Assembly: GCA_024196135.1 (NCBI GenBank)
Contig: JAMQCK010000132.1
Coordinates: forward strand, 1 to 54,321
Length of the DNA: 54,321 nucleotides
Source: Pleurotus ostreatus/Saccharomyces cerevisiae fusant
Lineage: Eukaryota; Opisthokonta
Direction of reading: 5' to 3'
Shown: piece after piece, positions 1-11,098 of the stretch
Layout: each line of letters begins with the position of its first letter
Position numbering within the stretch: position 1 is the stretch's first letter
The notes under the pieces: generated by a model
Database searches by the model: none
What the model saw: the letters and a program-made list of their open reading frames with translations, nothing else
What the model was told of the DNA's origin: nothing
Translations under genes and position numbers: made by a program

Positions 1-262
1 AAGTCATCGGGTGCAGCCGTGTATGCCTTCCAGACGTGCGGTCTTGCTCGTCGCACGAGTGGTGTGCTCTTCAGGTACGGAGGAGCATTACTCCCGTCTC
101 AGCAACTATGGAAGCGCAGACGGTGGCGCAGCTTGAAAGCCCTCCTCGTAAATGCTGCTGCCTGATTGGTGAATCCGAATATTGGCCTCGGAAGGTCGGG
201 CCGACTCATTCAATGCGCTCATGCATCAACAACGCGCCTTTCCAACGTTGAACTTGTCCACC

Positions 263-1539
263 ATGTCCCCGAAGTACTGGCTCCTCAAAGCCGAGCCAGA
301 CTCACGCGTGGTGAAGGGGAAGGATGTCAAGGTGTGTTACAAGTAATGAATGTCTTGAGGAGAGGGGGATCGCTGAGGAATCGAGTAGTTCAGTGTAGAC
401 GACTTCGAGGCGGTCAAGACGTCTCCATGGGAAGGCGTACGCAACTACGAGGCAAGGAATTTGCTGCGAGAGATGAAGGTTGGGGACAAGGTAGGGCTAT
501 GTTGGTGACTGAGGGGAGAAAGGATTGATTTGACGTACGAGCACAGGTCCTCTTCTATCACTCGAATTGCAAGAATCCTGGTATGTGGACTTTCGCGTCC
601 GCCCGCCACTTTTCGTGCTCATCCTGACCCTTCAGGCATTGCAGGCTTCGCCGAAGTGGGCTCGTAGCTCCTATCCGAACGCCACATCCTGACGGTATGA
701 ATCCTGTAGATCAGCAAGGAGGCGTACCCGGACTGTAGGTGTTTTCTCCAGTGTACGTTTTGCATCGCAGCTCACCAAGTCGTGCAGACACCGCTTGGGA
801 CCCGTGAGCATCACTGTACTTTCTCTGGCCACCTTTGACGCTCGTCACCAGCGACCACCCGTATTACGACCCGGTGAGTCGTGCCTTACGTCTTACTAGT
901 CATCGTCGCCTCCCTCTAACCCTGCTGACCTCCCCACAGAAGACCAACAAGGACTCTCCAAAATGGTACATGCCCGACGTCACCTTCGTTGCACGAGCGG
1001 CGCACCTCGTCCCATTATCCCTTCTGCGCACCATAGCGTCTGCGGGGAGCGCGGAGGCGGCAGGAGTACCGTACATCGGAAAAGACGGCGTCGAAGCGAT
1101 TAAGGGTGAGTGCACGTTATTTTTGGCCAACGGGACCCTCGCGCGGTGGCCCATAACCCCTGCTGTCGGTGAAGGGGCCGACTCGAGACGCTTACGACTT
1201 GCAGGAATGGCCCTCATCACTCGCGGACGACTGAGCGTGCAGCGCGTTGAGGAGTCGGCGTGGAATACGATTCAGGCAATGGCGGAGAAGGGAGGTTGGG
1301 AAGAGCAAGTAGCGACGAAGAAACTGGCGCAGGCGAAGAAGGCGGGCGGCGCGAAAGGTGGAGCGAGGAAGAAGGCGGCGAAGGATGAAGAGGACGATGA
1401 TGACGATGGAAAGGACGAGGATAGTGGCTCGAAGAAGGGTTCGGAACGCGGTAGGAAGAGGAAGGCCGACGACGACCAGCCTGCAGAAGACACGAGCTCA
1501 CTACGAAGATCATCGAGGCGCAAGACAACGAAGGGTTAG
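263..1539 (+). CDS. EVE-domain protein, thymocyte nuclear protein 1 (THYN1)-like
   Basis: EVE domains are YTH/PUA-related folds that read modified bases in nucleic acid; THYN1 is a nuclear protein. The start gives MSPKYWLLKAEPDSR, the typical EVE opening, in a good Kozak context. Spliced exons (263-331, 389-490, 547-580, 636-655 and later ones) give FSVDDFEAVKTSPWEGVRNY, then VLFYHSNCKNPG, GFAE, SKEAYPDY, HPYYDP and TNKDSPKWYMPDV, all standard EVE blocks in order. A last intron, about 1107-1204, joins to MALITRGRLSVQ. The protein is about 265 residues. After the domain there is a tail of about 80 residues: Lys/Ala-rich, then an acidic run (DEEDDDDDGKDED), then basic clusters (RGRKRKA, RRSSRRK) that look like nuclear localisation signals. 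Family assignment is firm; borders of the two short exons around 705-870 are approximate. The 262 bases upstream hold no gene I can support. Confidence 0.88.
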
Positions 1540-2278
1540 GCGAGAAGCTCACATCAGACCATCGTTCTGAAGCTGTTGAGAGGCGATGAACGTGCATGAG
1601 TTGAGTACAGGAGGCCCTGGGTATCGTGATTAGCATCGTGTCGCCTCGAACGCGCGTTTTCCGCTGGAAACGTACGTTATCTTGATGTTCTTGACATTCG
1701 AGGCGGTGTGCGCATAGTTGCGAGGAGTCATAGGTTCCGGAAAGGTGTTGAGTGTATGAAAAAGTAGAAGCTAACCGATCTTTACTATCTCCCGGCTCTG
1801 ATGCGTAAGGATTTGTTGCCCGTCTTCAAAACGTCCCGACGCCTACGGGGTATATACGTCTGAGGGTGTGGAGTCCTTGCAGAGTTGGAGATTTCCTGAC
1901 AGCAGCTCCCCGACCATAAAGCCCGATGTGCGCCACGATCGGCATTAGGACCGGGACGGTTCGCGTCAGTCAAGCGAATATTGCTACCTCTTTTCCAATC
2001 CTTTATACTGTCCCACCCGTGCGTCTCCGGCGCACAATTCCCTCCTTCCACGCGCACATAGGAGCAACTCGGGCTGGAGACGGTAAAGTCGGAGAGGCGC
2101 CGAGTAGCCCAAAGCTGTTGAATAGGCCGTGCGAAAGGGGCAATTGGCGCTCGGAGACATGTGATGATGCGCCAGCACAGCATACTGGATCACGGTGTGA
2201 GATATAAAGGCGCGGCCTAGACAGCTTGGCTCCTACAACCACGGTCGACGACCGCCAGCCATAGTCAACAGCATCAAC
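1540..2278. other. Intergenic region, EVE gene to SPFH gene
   Basis: This holds the 3' side of the EVE gene and the promoter of the next gene, with a TATA box close to its 3' end. No coding region was recognised: open frames here lack family motifs and spliceable continuations. Confidence 0.6.
2203..2208 (+). promoter_or_regulatory. TATA box of the SPFH gene
   Basis: TATAAA lies 71 bases before the ATG at 2279. That leaves a short leader of about 40 bases if transcription starts about 30 bases downstream. Position and sequence fit a core promoter; no start-site data are available. Confidence 0.6.
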
Positions 2279-3722
2279 ATGTCCTCCGTCGACCGCAAGG
2301 ATCGCCACCAGGAGTCGGGCTCGGAGGATGGGAACGTCGTCGATCACGCGGCGCCACATGGTAAGTGAGGGGAGTAATGGGTCTGAGATGGGCGCTTATT
2401 GAACGGCCAAACAGTCACGGACGAGGCTCCCCCTCGCACCTCGATGCAGGGGGGCGCGCGTAGGAACCACCTCATCAATGTGCAGCCTCTCAAGCGGTCG
2501 GAGATGCAGCCCTCATACGCGCAGGATTTGGGTGTAGGAGAGGTATGTGCTGTTTCCTTCCCACCTGCGCGTTCTTACAAACCTGCCTCCCCTTTCTCAG
2601 GTCGAACATGGCTTCTACGGATCCATGATCAACTGTCTTGGTGGTGTCATCGGTTTCCTAGGCGCAATCCCCTGCTGCCCCTGCCCTAACCCGTTCAAGA
2701 ACGTCCAGCAGGGTGCGTTGCCACCTTAACACCTTCTCTCCCTTCCCTTCTCACGCGTGCTATGTTTATAGGATCTGTTGGTCTTGTCACGCGCTTCGGC
2801 CAATTCTACAAGTCTGTAGACCCAGGCCTCGTCCAGCTCAATGTTTGCACGGAGGACATCAAGATTGTGGACGTCAAGATTCAAATCAGCCCTATTGGAA
2901 GGCAGACCGTCATGTTCGTCCTCGGTCTTCTCCTTATACTCCGAGCCAAGTGCTAACGCCTTCATAGTACGCGCGACAATGTCAACGTCGAGATGTACGT
3001 TCAATACTCCTTCACTGAGGCGTGCAACTAATCGCCTCTCAGCGACTCGGTCATCTACTTCCAAATCACCAACCCCTACCGCGCTGCCTTCGGCATCAGC
3101 GACCTTCGCCAGGCCCTCATCGAGCGCGCGCAAACCACCCTCCGCCACGTCGTGGGTGCGCGCGCCGTCCAGTCCGTCGTCACCGAGCGCGAGGCCATCG
3201 CCTTCGAAATCGCCGAGATCGTCGGCGACGTCGCGGACAAGTGGGGTGTCTCTATCGAGGGTATCCTGATCAAGGACATCATTTTCTCGCCTGAGGTCGC
3301 GGCCAGTCTTTCGTCCGCCGCGCAGCAGAAGCGTCTGGGTGAGAGTAAGGTCATCGCGGCGAGGGCGGAGGTCGACGCGGCGCGCTTGATGAGGCAGGCG
3401 GCGGATATCTTGGCGTCGCCGGCGGCGATGCAGATTAGGCAATTGGAGGCTTGTGAGTGCAGCCTCGAGTGAAGGCAATGGGGGGAATACTGACGGACTT
3501 ACAGTGCAGCAAATGGCGCGCTCGGCCAACAGCAAGGTCGTCTTCGTGCCGATGCAGCTGCAGAGCGACGTTGTCGGCCAAATGCAGGCCAGCGGCTCCG
3601 GCTCCGGCGTCAACGCCGGCCTCATTCAGTCGCAGAGCGGCGAGTCTGCTCCAGGAGATCATCAAGGCGGTGTCGGCGCCGTCAGCCGCGCTGGCCTGCT
3701 CAACAGCATGTCGGAGGTCTAA
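2279..3722 (+). CDS. Stomatin/prohibitin (SPFH, band 7) family protein
   Basis: SPFH proteins scaffold membrane microdomains and regulate channels and transporters. The model begins MSSVDRKDRHQESGSED and has about seven exons with short GT..AG introns: after 2359, 2542, 2711, 2909, 2997 and 3452, approximately. A short hydrophobic stretch (INCLGGVIGFLGAIPCCPCP) with clustered cysteines precedes the band-7 domain. It would form a membrane hairpin, probably palmitoylated, as in stomatin. The band-7 core follows: GSVGLVTRFGQFYKSVDPG, TRDNVNVEIDSVIYF, then a long helix with ERAQTTLRHVVGAR and VTEREAIAFEIAEIV. The helix continues through SSAAQQKRLGESKVIAARAE. The C-terminus is NSKVVFVPMQLQ followed by a Gly/Ser-rich tail ending NSMSEV. 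Length is about 365 residues. The family is certain; the organelle is not, because no clear mitochondrial presequence is seen. Confidence 0.9.
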
Positions 3723-4399
3723 GGAGTCGTCTTCACGTCTTCTTCCTCCCCCAATTATGTCCCCTTCACCTCTAATTTCCTGGAGTAGTCTCCGTATTCC
3801 CTCTACCCAGATTTCGCTTGTGTCTGCTCCTGCGTACGCCTCTTGTACTTGTATACTTGCCCACCTTTGTGCTGGATAATGTCGCTTGCTACGACCCTGT
3901 ACCTATTTATGTACTTCGTGGATGCCTTCCTCTTCTTACGACCTAATGACGTTTCTGCAATATGATGCTTTGCTATACGTGCGCTTGCACCAAATGTCAA
4001 TCCGAGTCGCGTTGAAGCTGCTGGATTGAGACGTCGCGCATTTGCTTGGCCATGAAGTGTAGAAATTGCCTGCCAGGGTCGATGCTATCCTCTCGCATAT
4101 GTTGCTTCTAGTGCCAGCGCCGGTCCTGAGGAACCGCTAATCTTGTATTCTAGTTCATGATGACCTGTTCGCAGTGGCACAGCGTGGCACCGACGCGCTC
4201 GGGCTCGGATGTGGTGTACGATTAGAACGAGGCCGCGCCTAAATCGCAGCAAGAGACGCCTGAGGCTTGCTGCTTATGCCTTCCTAGACGTCCGTCAACA
4301 ATTTCTTCCTTGAAAGCGGCAATGATCCCTCCCAATTTCCATCGAGGACAAGACAGTAGATTCGACCAAATGCGAGTCAGATAGTATAGAGCGTGTGGC

Positions 4400-4417
4400 G
4401 GGGCTCGTAGGAGCCCC
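4400..4417. repeat. Perfect inverted repeat (hairpin)
   Basis: GGGGCTC, a four-base loop GTAG, then GAGCCCC: a 7-bp perfect GC-rich stem. It sits immediately before the tandem repeats and 3' to both flanking genes. Any role, for example in transcript ends, is inference. Confidence 0.7.
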
Positions 4418-4421
4418 GTTC

Positions 4422-4530
4422 GAGTGTTATAAACTCGAAGTACGAGTGCTATGGGCTCGCTGTACGATGAGTACTGGACTCGCCGTACGAGTGCTAGACT
4501 CGGCGTGCGAGCACTATAGCCTCGAAGTAA
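4422..4530. repeat. Five-copy degenerate tandem repeat, unit about 22 bp
   Basis: Copies start at 4422, 4444, 4466, 4489 and 4509. Each resembles gagtgctatggactcgccgtac, with lengths 22, 22, 23, 20 and 22. The shared core is GAGT(G/A)CTA followed by CTCG, then GTAC or a close variant. It is a minisatellite-like array in a non-coding spacer. Confidence 0.75.
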
Positions 4531-4708
4531 ATAGGTAGTGTAGTGGTACGTCGCGGCGGAGGTAAGATCATACACACATGTACAGGAGCGCGTAGCTAGC
4601 TACTATGCAAAATAAACATAAACGGGCCTTCCAAAATATGCGGTACAGGAAGAATGTGGTCTCCACGGGGAGCGAGAGATACGATGCGATGGTGTACGAG
4701 GTCCAAGG

Positions 4709-4758
4709 GATCCATGGGAAGCGTGCGAGATCCATGGAAAGAAGCGTGCGAGATCCAC
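4709..4758. repeat. Short direct repeat, about 2.5 copies
   Basis: A unit starting GATCCATGG and ending GCGTGCGA occurs at 4709-4728 and 4729-4751, with a partial third copy to 4758. The units are 20 and 23 bp. It is unrelated in sequence to the array at 4422-4530. Confidence 0.65.
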
Positions 4759-5026
4759 AAAAAAGCAAGCGAGTGCGGAGAGCGAGATAACGAGCGTGAG
4801 TCCCAGAGCGAGGAAGAGGTTTGTACACGAAGGGGAAGGGATTATGCGGATTAGGCAAGGACTGTCCGGATGCGGTAAGCTTCTTGCGTTGCGAGGGGAT
4901 GGGGTGAGGGGATTGTGAGATGGGTGTGGTGGGTGTTGTGAGTTGAGTCTTGCGAAGTGAGGCGGTTGAGATAGGTGATGACGCTGGGGTGAAGTAGTGG
5001 CACGAAAAACGCGGGGTTTACAGGGC

Positions 5027-6255
5027 CTAGCCACGAATGCGGTGGAAAATCGGGAGCGCGTGGCAGGAGATCAGCCACATCTAGAAGAGCAAGAGGAAGA
5101 GATCAGCGTGAGGAACGACGAAAGAAAAGGAAGAAAGCGCACGTTGTACCACCAGTACCCGCGGCGGTCGGACTCGTGCGAGTAGTCCGACACGAAGACG
5201 CTGGTGGTGGTTATCGCGAGCGCAAGGAGCGCGCAGCTGAACGTCGCGGGTGGCATCCAGAACCACACGAGCACGCCCGTCCACGCAACGAGTAGCGCGC
5301 CGAGGGACCAGCGGCCAACGGCTTGAGGGAGGAGGAGCGCGAGCGTCTTGCGCCCGATGGCGGCATCGCCTTCGCGGTCGCGGAAGTCCTGTGCCTGGCC
5401 CTAGATAGGAAGGCGCGCTAGGTCAGAATATAGGCTATCTGACGGAAAGGAGAGTGCGCTAACGGTTGTCGCGAAGATTGCCCCGGTCATGACGAGTGCC
5501 ATCAGGGATAGGCGAGAGAGCGGGCGGTCGTGGTCTATCCGGCGGCGTCAGTCAGATTGAGCACATAGCAAACTCGGAGAGAGACTTACCGAAGCAGACA
5601 CACATCCCCCATGTGTAGCAGACGTAGCCGATAGCAGATAGCACTGACTTGAAGAACCAGTTGCGGGCAAGACTGCACTCATTGTACGCGACAATCGCGG
5701 CGAGATAGATTGCGCTCGGGACTAGAAGGCCGTGACGAGCGCTCATCAAGAGGGACGCTAGCACGAGGCAGACGTAAAGGATCTGCGTCGACTCAGGGCT
5801 GATACGCCCGGACGGAATAGGCCGATCGGGCTTGGAAAGCTTGTCTTCGTCGAGGCCGACGATCTGCCGCGCGCCACGTCAGGGTGGGAATTGCGGAGGG
5901 AAGAACGAGCGCAGCCTCACTTGATTCTTTGTCTGCAGGGAAGGGCTGATGAGCTCGCCGGACGACGTGACACGAGGGACGTAACGCACCTCGAAGGCCA
6001 TGAGATGCAACTCGACCCAGACAAAGCCTTCCAAAAACGCGAGTGGATCGGTCGGGCCGACGAGAACTGTGCTCATGCACAACTACACATGTCGAGATGA
6101 GGAGGATGTCAACGCGGACGACGTGCTCGACAGCATACCACTGGACCAAGGATGGGGACGACGTCGGACTTGCTGAAGAGGTAGCCCGTGTGCAGACATT
6201 GTATGACGGTGGCGCGTGCCGCGCAAAGTGCATCATGGGCACGTTGAACGACCAT
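5027..6255 (-). CDS. UbiA-family membrane prenyltransferase (or UbiA-type terpene cyclase)
   Basis: UbiA enzymes are multi-spanning membrane proteins that move or cyclise polyprenyl diphosphates using two Asp-rich motifs that bind Mg-diphosphate. The spliced protein is about 290 residues in seven exons. The first helix carries CLHTGYLFSKSD and is followed by WVELHLMAFE. The first Asp-rich motif spans an intron: TKNQ joined to IVGLDEDKLSKPDRPIPSGR. Next come several hydrophobic helices (for example SAIYLAAIVAYNECSLARNW), then the second motif GQAQDFRDREGDAAIGRKT. The end is YWWYN joined to MWLISCHALPIFHRIRG and a stop. Both motifs look intact. The start is uncertain: ATG at 6255 gives 14 residues before the first helix, and an upstream in-frame ATG at 6384 is possible. 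Basidiomycete members serve specialised metabolism, and the fumagillin-pathway terpene cyclase belongs to this fold. The substrate cannot be read from sequence. Confidence 0.85.
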
Positions 6256-8425
6256 GGAACGGAAGAGGTCGCCAGAAGTGGGGAGGGAGACGGGGGACTG
6301 TGCGGAGGAAAGCCAGGGCTGCCCGATGCTTTCGAGCCCAGTTATAAAAGGAGCCCAGGCCGTACAGCAGCCCATGATGCTCACACGAAGCCATCAAGGC
6401 CGGCGGGTTGCTTTTGAAATGGATCTGGCGCCCCGACGGACGCAAGATCTGAGTTCCGAATTCTCGCACCTCCGAGCCCGCACGGCGAGGCTCCGTGTCT
6501 GAATGGGGATTTTCACAGGCAGCTTACTCGTCCGACCTTCGCGCTGGCATAGATGTCATTGGGAAAGGTGCCAGATCCTCGTCCATGGGGAGCTCAAGCA
6601 ACATCGTCAGCGAGATAGCGAACGGATAGATATGGTTGAGGACAGGACACGATTGACGGAAACGGGGAACGCCGTCGACCACGTGCGTGGGGCCGGTGGG
6701 GTCTCATTTAAATTCATTAAACCGCTGCCGGCGGCACCGGCAACTGCGTGCAAGTCGGTCTTTGCCGCAGGTTTGCCACCAAAGTGCCACCTGTGCCACC
6801 CGTCCTGCTGGAAATTCACTGCAGACCGTGGCGAGGGATGCGCTGGGCACAACGCGGGCGAGCATCGGGCGCAGCTTGGCGGGAAAAGGCGGCGGCAGGG
6901 AACACCGCAGACTCCAGAACATCACTGAGGCCACTAATTGTGATTGATCCAAAACCGGTTTCTCACGTTTACACGCGTTACTGAGGGACTTGGGATCGGT
7001 TCCGGGCTCCAGAAATCGGCAAAGAAGTTCAACATGCGTGTCCGGGAGCAGTAGCGATAGCAGGGTCGCCCCTCGCGGTGGCCTCGAGGGCTCGTTAAGC
7101 GCCGAGTTTCAAGGCCTCGAAGGTCGCCCACAAACCCTGCACGCCGCACGGACTTCGAGGAGGAAGCCGGAGGGTACAACTCGTCATCGTGAGAGTCGTC
7201 GAAGTTTAATCTTAAGAGCCCGATGGTGAACGTAAAAGGTCCAGCGGGAGAAGGATGCGGCAGAGGGCGGCCAAGGCAGAAGGCTTGGTCCGTCGTTCCC
7301 TGAGTGAGGGAAACGGAAGCGCGTAGAATAGCGACGAGGGTATGGGTGTGGCTCACGGTCCGGCGCAGCGACGACTAGCTGCGCGAAGTAGACCCTCCGC
7401 TCGCAGTCTTGACCACTTGCTTGTGTTACTTGGCGAATTTTGTTGACTTTCTAACTTGAGCTGTAAATTCAGTTTCCCCGCCGGAAGGCCTGTGGGCCTA
7501 CTGTGAGACGGTGGTCCTCGTTAGCCTCATCGAGCAAGTTTCCGGGCCCTGACCGTGAGCTGTGTGGGTGCAAAAGCATGCGACATCCCGCGGTGAGGAC
7601 GGACGACGCATCCCCACAAGCAGGTCCCACACCCAAGCCCCAAGCAGGAATGCCGGTGTTCAACGTCCATCAAGTCAGTCATGATGCATGTCGCAGCGGT
7701 AGTCCAGATCGAATAGACAGCGATAAGGAAGAGAGGTCATGAGGATGGCAGCGCGCGATGGCACTGTGATGCATCGGGCGACCATCGACAGCGCATATTC
7801 CTCGGGAAAGCAGGTTGGCGACATCCACAGGCGATCCGCGGGAGGGACGAGGAACGAGGGGACCTGGGTAAGGAGGACAGGCGGACGTACTTGCATCATC
7901 GAGGGCCGCAGCTAGGACACATAAGGAACCGCTTGGGAGGCGTGTTGGGAGGCGCATCACCGGCTATAGCGATGTGAGAAAGTCCAAGGAGGAGAGAGCA
8001 ATTGCAACACGACCATAGACGACCATCTGTCAATGTCAAGTTCACCAGCGACCGTAGGCAGCCTGTGTTTGCAACTGTCGGGTGCAGAACGTCGTGCGGA
8101 AATCGTTAGGCAACGGGGTCGAGCAGCGGTTGTTGTGAGGTAGCGAGAGATGCCCAGACCTGGTTGGGAGGGAGGAAGAGGTGCTCACCGACATTACGAC
8201 CTTTCGCATACAGCATACGCCAGCCACATCGACCTTGTACTGCAACCACACCGCGCTCGAAGTCCCCCTCTCCCTCCCTCCCATTGCCAGTCCATTCGAA
8301 AGCTTTGCTAGTATTGCGCATCTACAAGCTAACATCTAATGCGTCAGCGTCATTAATGGCCGTAACCTACATTAACTTCACAGTCCATCGTCATTACCCT
8401 TCTACTCATCGCACCTATGCGCAAT
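6256..8425. other. Gene-poor 2.2-kb region between UbiA and MFS genes
   Basis: It holds the 5' flank of the UbiA gene and the 3' flank of the MFS gene. Several open frames exist on both strands, but none shows domains, membrane helices or a consistent intron pattern. A plus-strand TATAAAAG at 6343-6350 has no supported gene downstream. I see no transposon ends or coding remnants. Confidence 0.5.
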
Positions 8426-10306
8426 TTACTCCGTCCTGTGAGCGACGTCCTCTGTCCTGTCTCCCTCAAGAGCGCTAGCTATCCTGTCTGGGGCGATCGC
8501 GCTCGTGTCTCCCACAAGCGCGCTCGTCTCGCCCTCCTCCGGCATCTCGTCCCAATTATTTGGCGGAAGGTAGAACGCGAGGCGGATGGACGCGACACAC
8601 ATGATGAGGAGAACGACGTAGACGGCGTTGCCGCCGAGGATGTTGTGCTCGAGGGAGTAGGAGTACATGGAGGTGACCATCGCGGGACCAACGGCGCGGG
8701 AGATGGATACGAAGGTTTGAGCGACACCATTCGTCGCGCCCAGCGCATTTTGGTTAGGCACGGACGCGGTGACGAACATGAAGATCGTTCCTGTATGCAG
8801 AGGTGAGTCGAGGTTCTTCGCACTCGCGAGAAGTACTTACCGTACGCCAGATCCATCACACACAACATGAGGACCAACATTCCCACCATGAACCACACGC
8901 CCATCGTCACTCCGCCCCATGCCCTCGCCATCACGCTCATAATCGGGAAGCCCAGCGTCATCGGAATAAACGACGCCATCCCAATCACAAACACCGTCCT
9001 CGCGCCCAACTTCCTCGTAATCCGCGCGAACAACAGCGCCTGGAACGCGCTCGTCGCCACGCCGTACGAGCCCAGAATGTACCCAATCTGCGCCGGTGTA
9101 AGACCAAGTCCGCCGATCTCGAGGGGCATGGCGAGGAAGAGGGGGATGAGGGAAAGCTCCATGTTCTCGATGAAGGCAAGGGCGACGTAGTTGGCGATGG
9201 AAATGACGACGGGGAAGGTGAGCAGCTCGCGAAGGGCGGGCGGGTCGTCTTTGGGGTCCGGGGCGGGGGAGTCGGTGCTGCCGTAGGAGGACGAGCGCGA
9301 CTTGCTCTTTTTATGCTTCTTCAGGCGCGCAAGGAGGGAGTGGCGAGTGGGGAGGGTCTGGAGGCAAGATGTGAGCGGGGGGAAGGACGAAGGGAAGAAT
9401 GGGCATACCTCGCGGAAGAAGAACGCGGTGATGAAAAAGGCGAAGACAACGTAGCTGGCGGTGACGAGGCAGGGGAAGAAGTAGGGGTAGTCTTGCCAGA
9501 ATTGGGCGGAAAAGGCGCGCGGCCAGCGATCGTGCGGGCGCGCAAGCCAACCACCGAGGAAGGGACTACAAGATGGTGAGAAGGAGGGGAAGGTAACTAC
9601 AAAGGTTACGCACCCTAGGGTAGCCCCAAGTCCCCAGACAACGGGTATGTAGGCATAGACTTCAGCACGATTAGACGCGTCGGTCAAGTCGCCCATGATA
9701 CTCTTCATGACGCCGATGTTGCCATTCAAGAAACCGCAGAAACAGCGACTGAAGAAAATGTGTGAGCGGACATACAGACGCTGCAGACGGCCCACGCACC
9801 TGACCACGAGCTCCCAAAACGTCCTTGAAAGACCAAAACAGAGCATGGAGATGATCGTGCCGGACATTCCAAGCAACAGAACGGGCTTACGGCCAATGTA
9901 GTCGGAGATACGACTCCATTGAAGCACGGTAAGGGCTTCTGTCACGAAGAACAGGGATTCCTGGTGTTCTCGTGAGTGAGGTGACGGGGGAAGGGTGTAA
10001 GAAAGACGCACTATTAATCCGGCATAATAACCAACTTTTCTGTCGTCCCCTCCCGTTATACCGATCTCTCTTATAAGCTGAGGAGGGGGTCAGCGAATCA
10101 GAATAGTAGCCTAGCAGACCACACACTTGATTGATATATGGGTAGATAGACTGGCTCGTTATAGGAGAGCAGATCTGCAGAAGCATAATGATCGCCAGCT
10201 GCCGTTTCAAGTGCGCCGGCGACTTGTGCCTATGCTTTTGCGAGTGGTCGAGGAGGTGCGACTCCTCGTCAGCGTGAGGTTCGTGTTGCCGCTCTTCAGC
10301 CTCCAT
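8426..10306 (-). CDS. Major facilitator superfamily transporter (YCR023C/ZIFL-like)
   Basis: A twelve-helix MFS carrier of about 545 residues, located in a cellular membrane. The start MEAEERQHEPHADEESHLLD leads to KRQLAIIMLLQICSPITSQS and IYPYINQ. After a short intron comes LIREIGITGGDDRKVGYYAG, then a junction to ESLFFVTEALTVLQWSR. The MFS motif A is ISDYIGRKPVLLLG. Later blocks are GFLNGNIGVMKSIMGDLTD and PVVWGLGATLG. A cytosolic loop (LKKHKKSKSRSSSYGST) separates the two halves, followed by LTPAQIGYILGSYG. The last intron, about 8778-8840, joins DLAYG to TIFMFVTASVPNQNALG. The C-terminus is hydrophilic. The family is widespread in basidiomycetes; the substrate is unknown. It shares strand and neighbourhood with the UbiA gene, which makes metabolite export a possible but unproved role. 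Confidence 0.92.
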
Positions 10307-11098
10307 GGTGGCAGTCTGTACTTTTGGTGGTGGAAAGAACCAAGAGACGCAGGGGGCGTCACCGCTATCGCTGCGTACTTGTCTCTGAGTCAGATGCCGA
10401 CGGCAACGCCGACTGGAACATGCCCGCAGTCGCCGACGGTCTCGTCCGCTCTCACCAATATCTCTGGGACGCTTGGTTGCATCCTGCCGTTAGTAGTGCA
10501 GTTGAAGACTGCCTATTCGATGCTCTCATTTGGACACGGTAGCAGCTCGAGAGTTACAGAAGGATTCATAGCAGCGGAGAGCCCCTGACACACATGCCGG
10601 GCGTTGCCGAGCTGGCACGTGACAAGTTCAACTTCATTGGCTCTGCGAAAGTATGGGTTCCAAAAGCGCGGGAAGTAATTTGTCGTAATGAGTATGAGCC
10701 TATCTACTCAAGGAAGGCGGATGGAAGAGACGAAGTTGTTGAGGAGCTCAGAGACCTTGGTGTACTTGTAACTTCAGGTAGATATTGTAAGTAGCATAGG
10801 CATCACCACGTCAATTTCACGCCATAAACTAACACACTATGACCTTCATCCGATACAATCGCGACTGCACGAACACTCTCCATTTCTGAAGTAGACAACA
10901 GGGGAGAGTCGAGGGAGTACGTTACACGTGGAAAACACGTGGGATCTCCGTGATCTGAATCACAGGCGCGCGCTATTCAATCACGCCGCCCCTTGTCCTC
11001 TACCTGGACGTGCACAAACTTGATATATCTCTCACATCTTTCCCTCCACAAGCTATCTCTACCCCGTAAGACAGATACCCGGCCCAGATTGGCTACCA
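10307..11098. other. Divergent promoter region, MFS gene and coiled-coil gene
   Basis: The MFS gene (-) and the coiled-coil gene (+) are divergent here. The region carries paired E-boxes and a small palindrome, listed separately. A 66-codon open frame at 10594-10794 shows no recognisable family and is not called. Confidence 0.6.
10925..10963. promoter_or_regulatory. Paired CACGTG E-boxes plus a 5-bp inverted repeat
   Basis: CACGTG occurs at 10925-10930 and 10936-10941, eleven bases apart (about one helical turn) and each followed by GG. Ten bases further on GTGAT-CTGA-ATCAC forms an inverted repeat at 10950-10963. CACGTG is the core recognised by bHLH factors such as Cbf1 and Pho4. The pair lies about 160 bases before the ATG at 11099. 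Confidence 0.5.

Larger units (their letters stand above)
3723..5026. other. Convergent intergenic spacer with small tandem repeats
   Basis: This spacer lies between the 3' ends of the SPFH gene (+) and the UbiA gene (-), so both genes terminate here. No protein was recognised. It contains a perfect hairpin, a patch of five 22-bp-type repeats and a second patch of about 2.5 repeats, listed separately. Confidence 0.6.
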
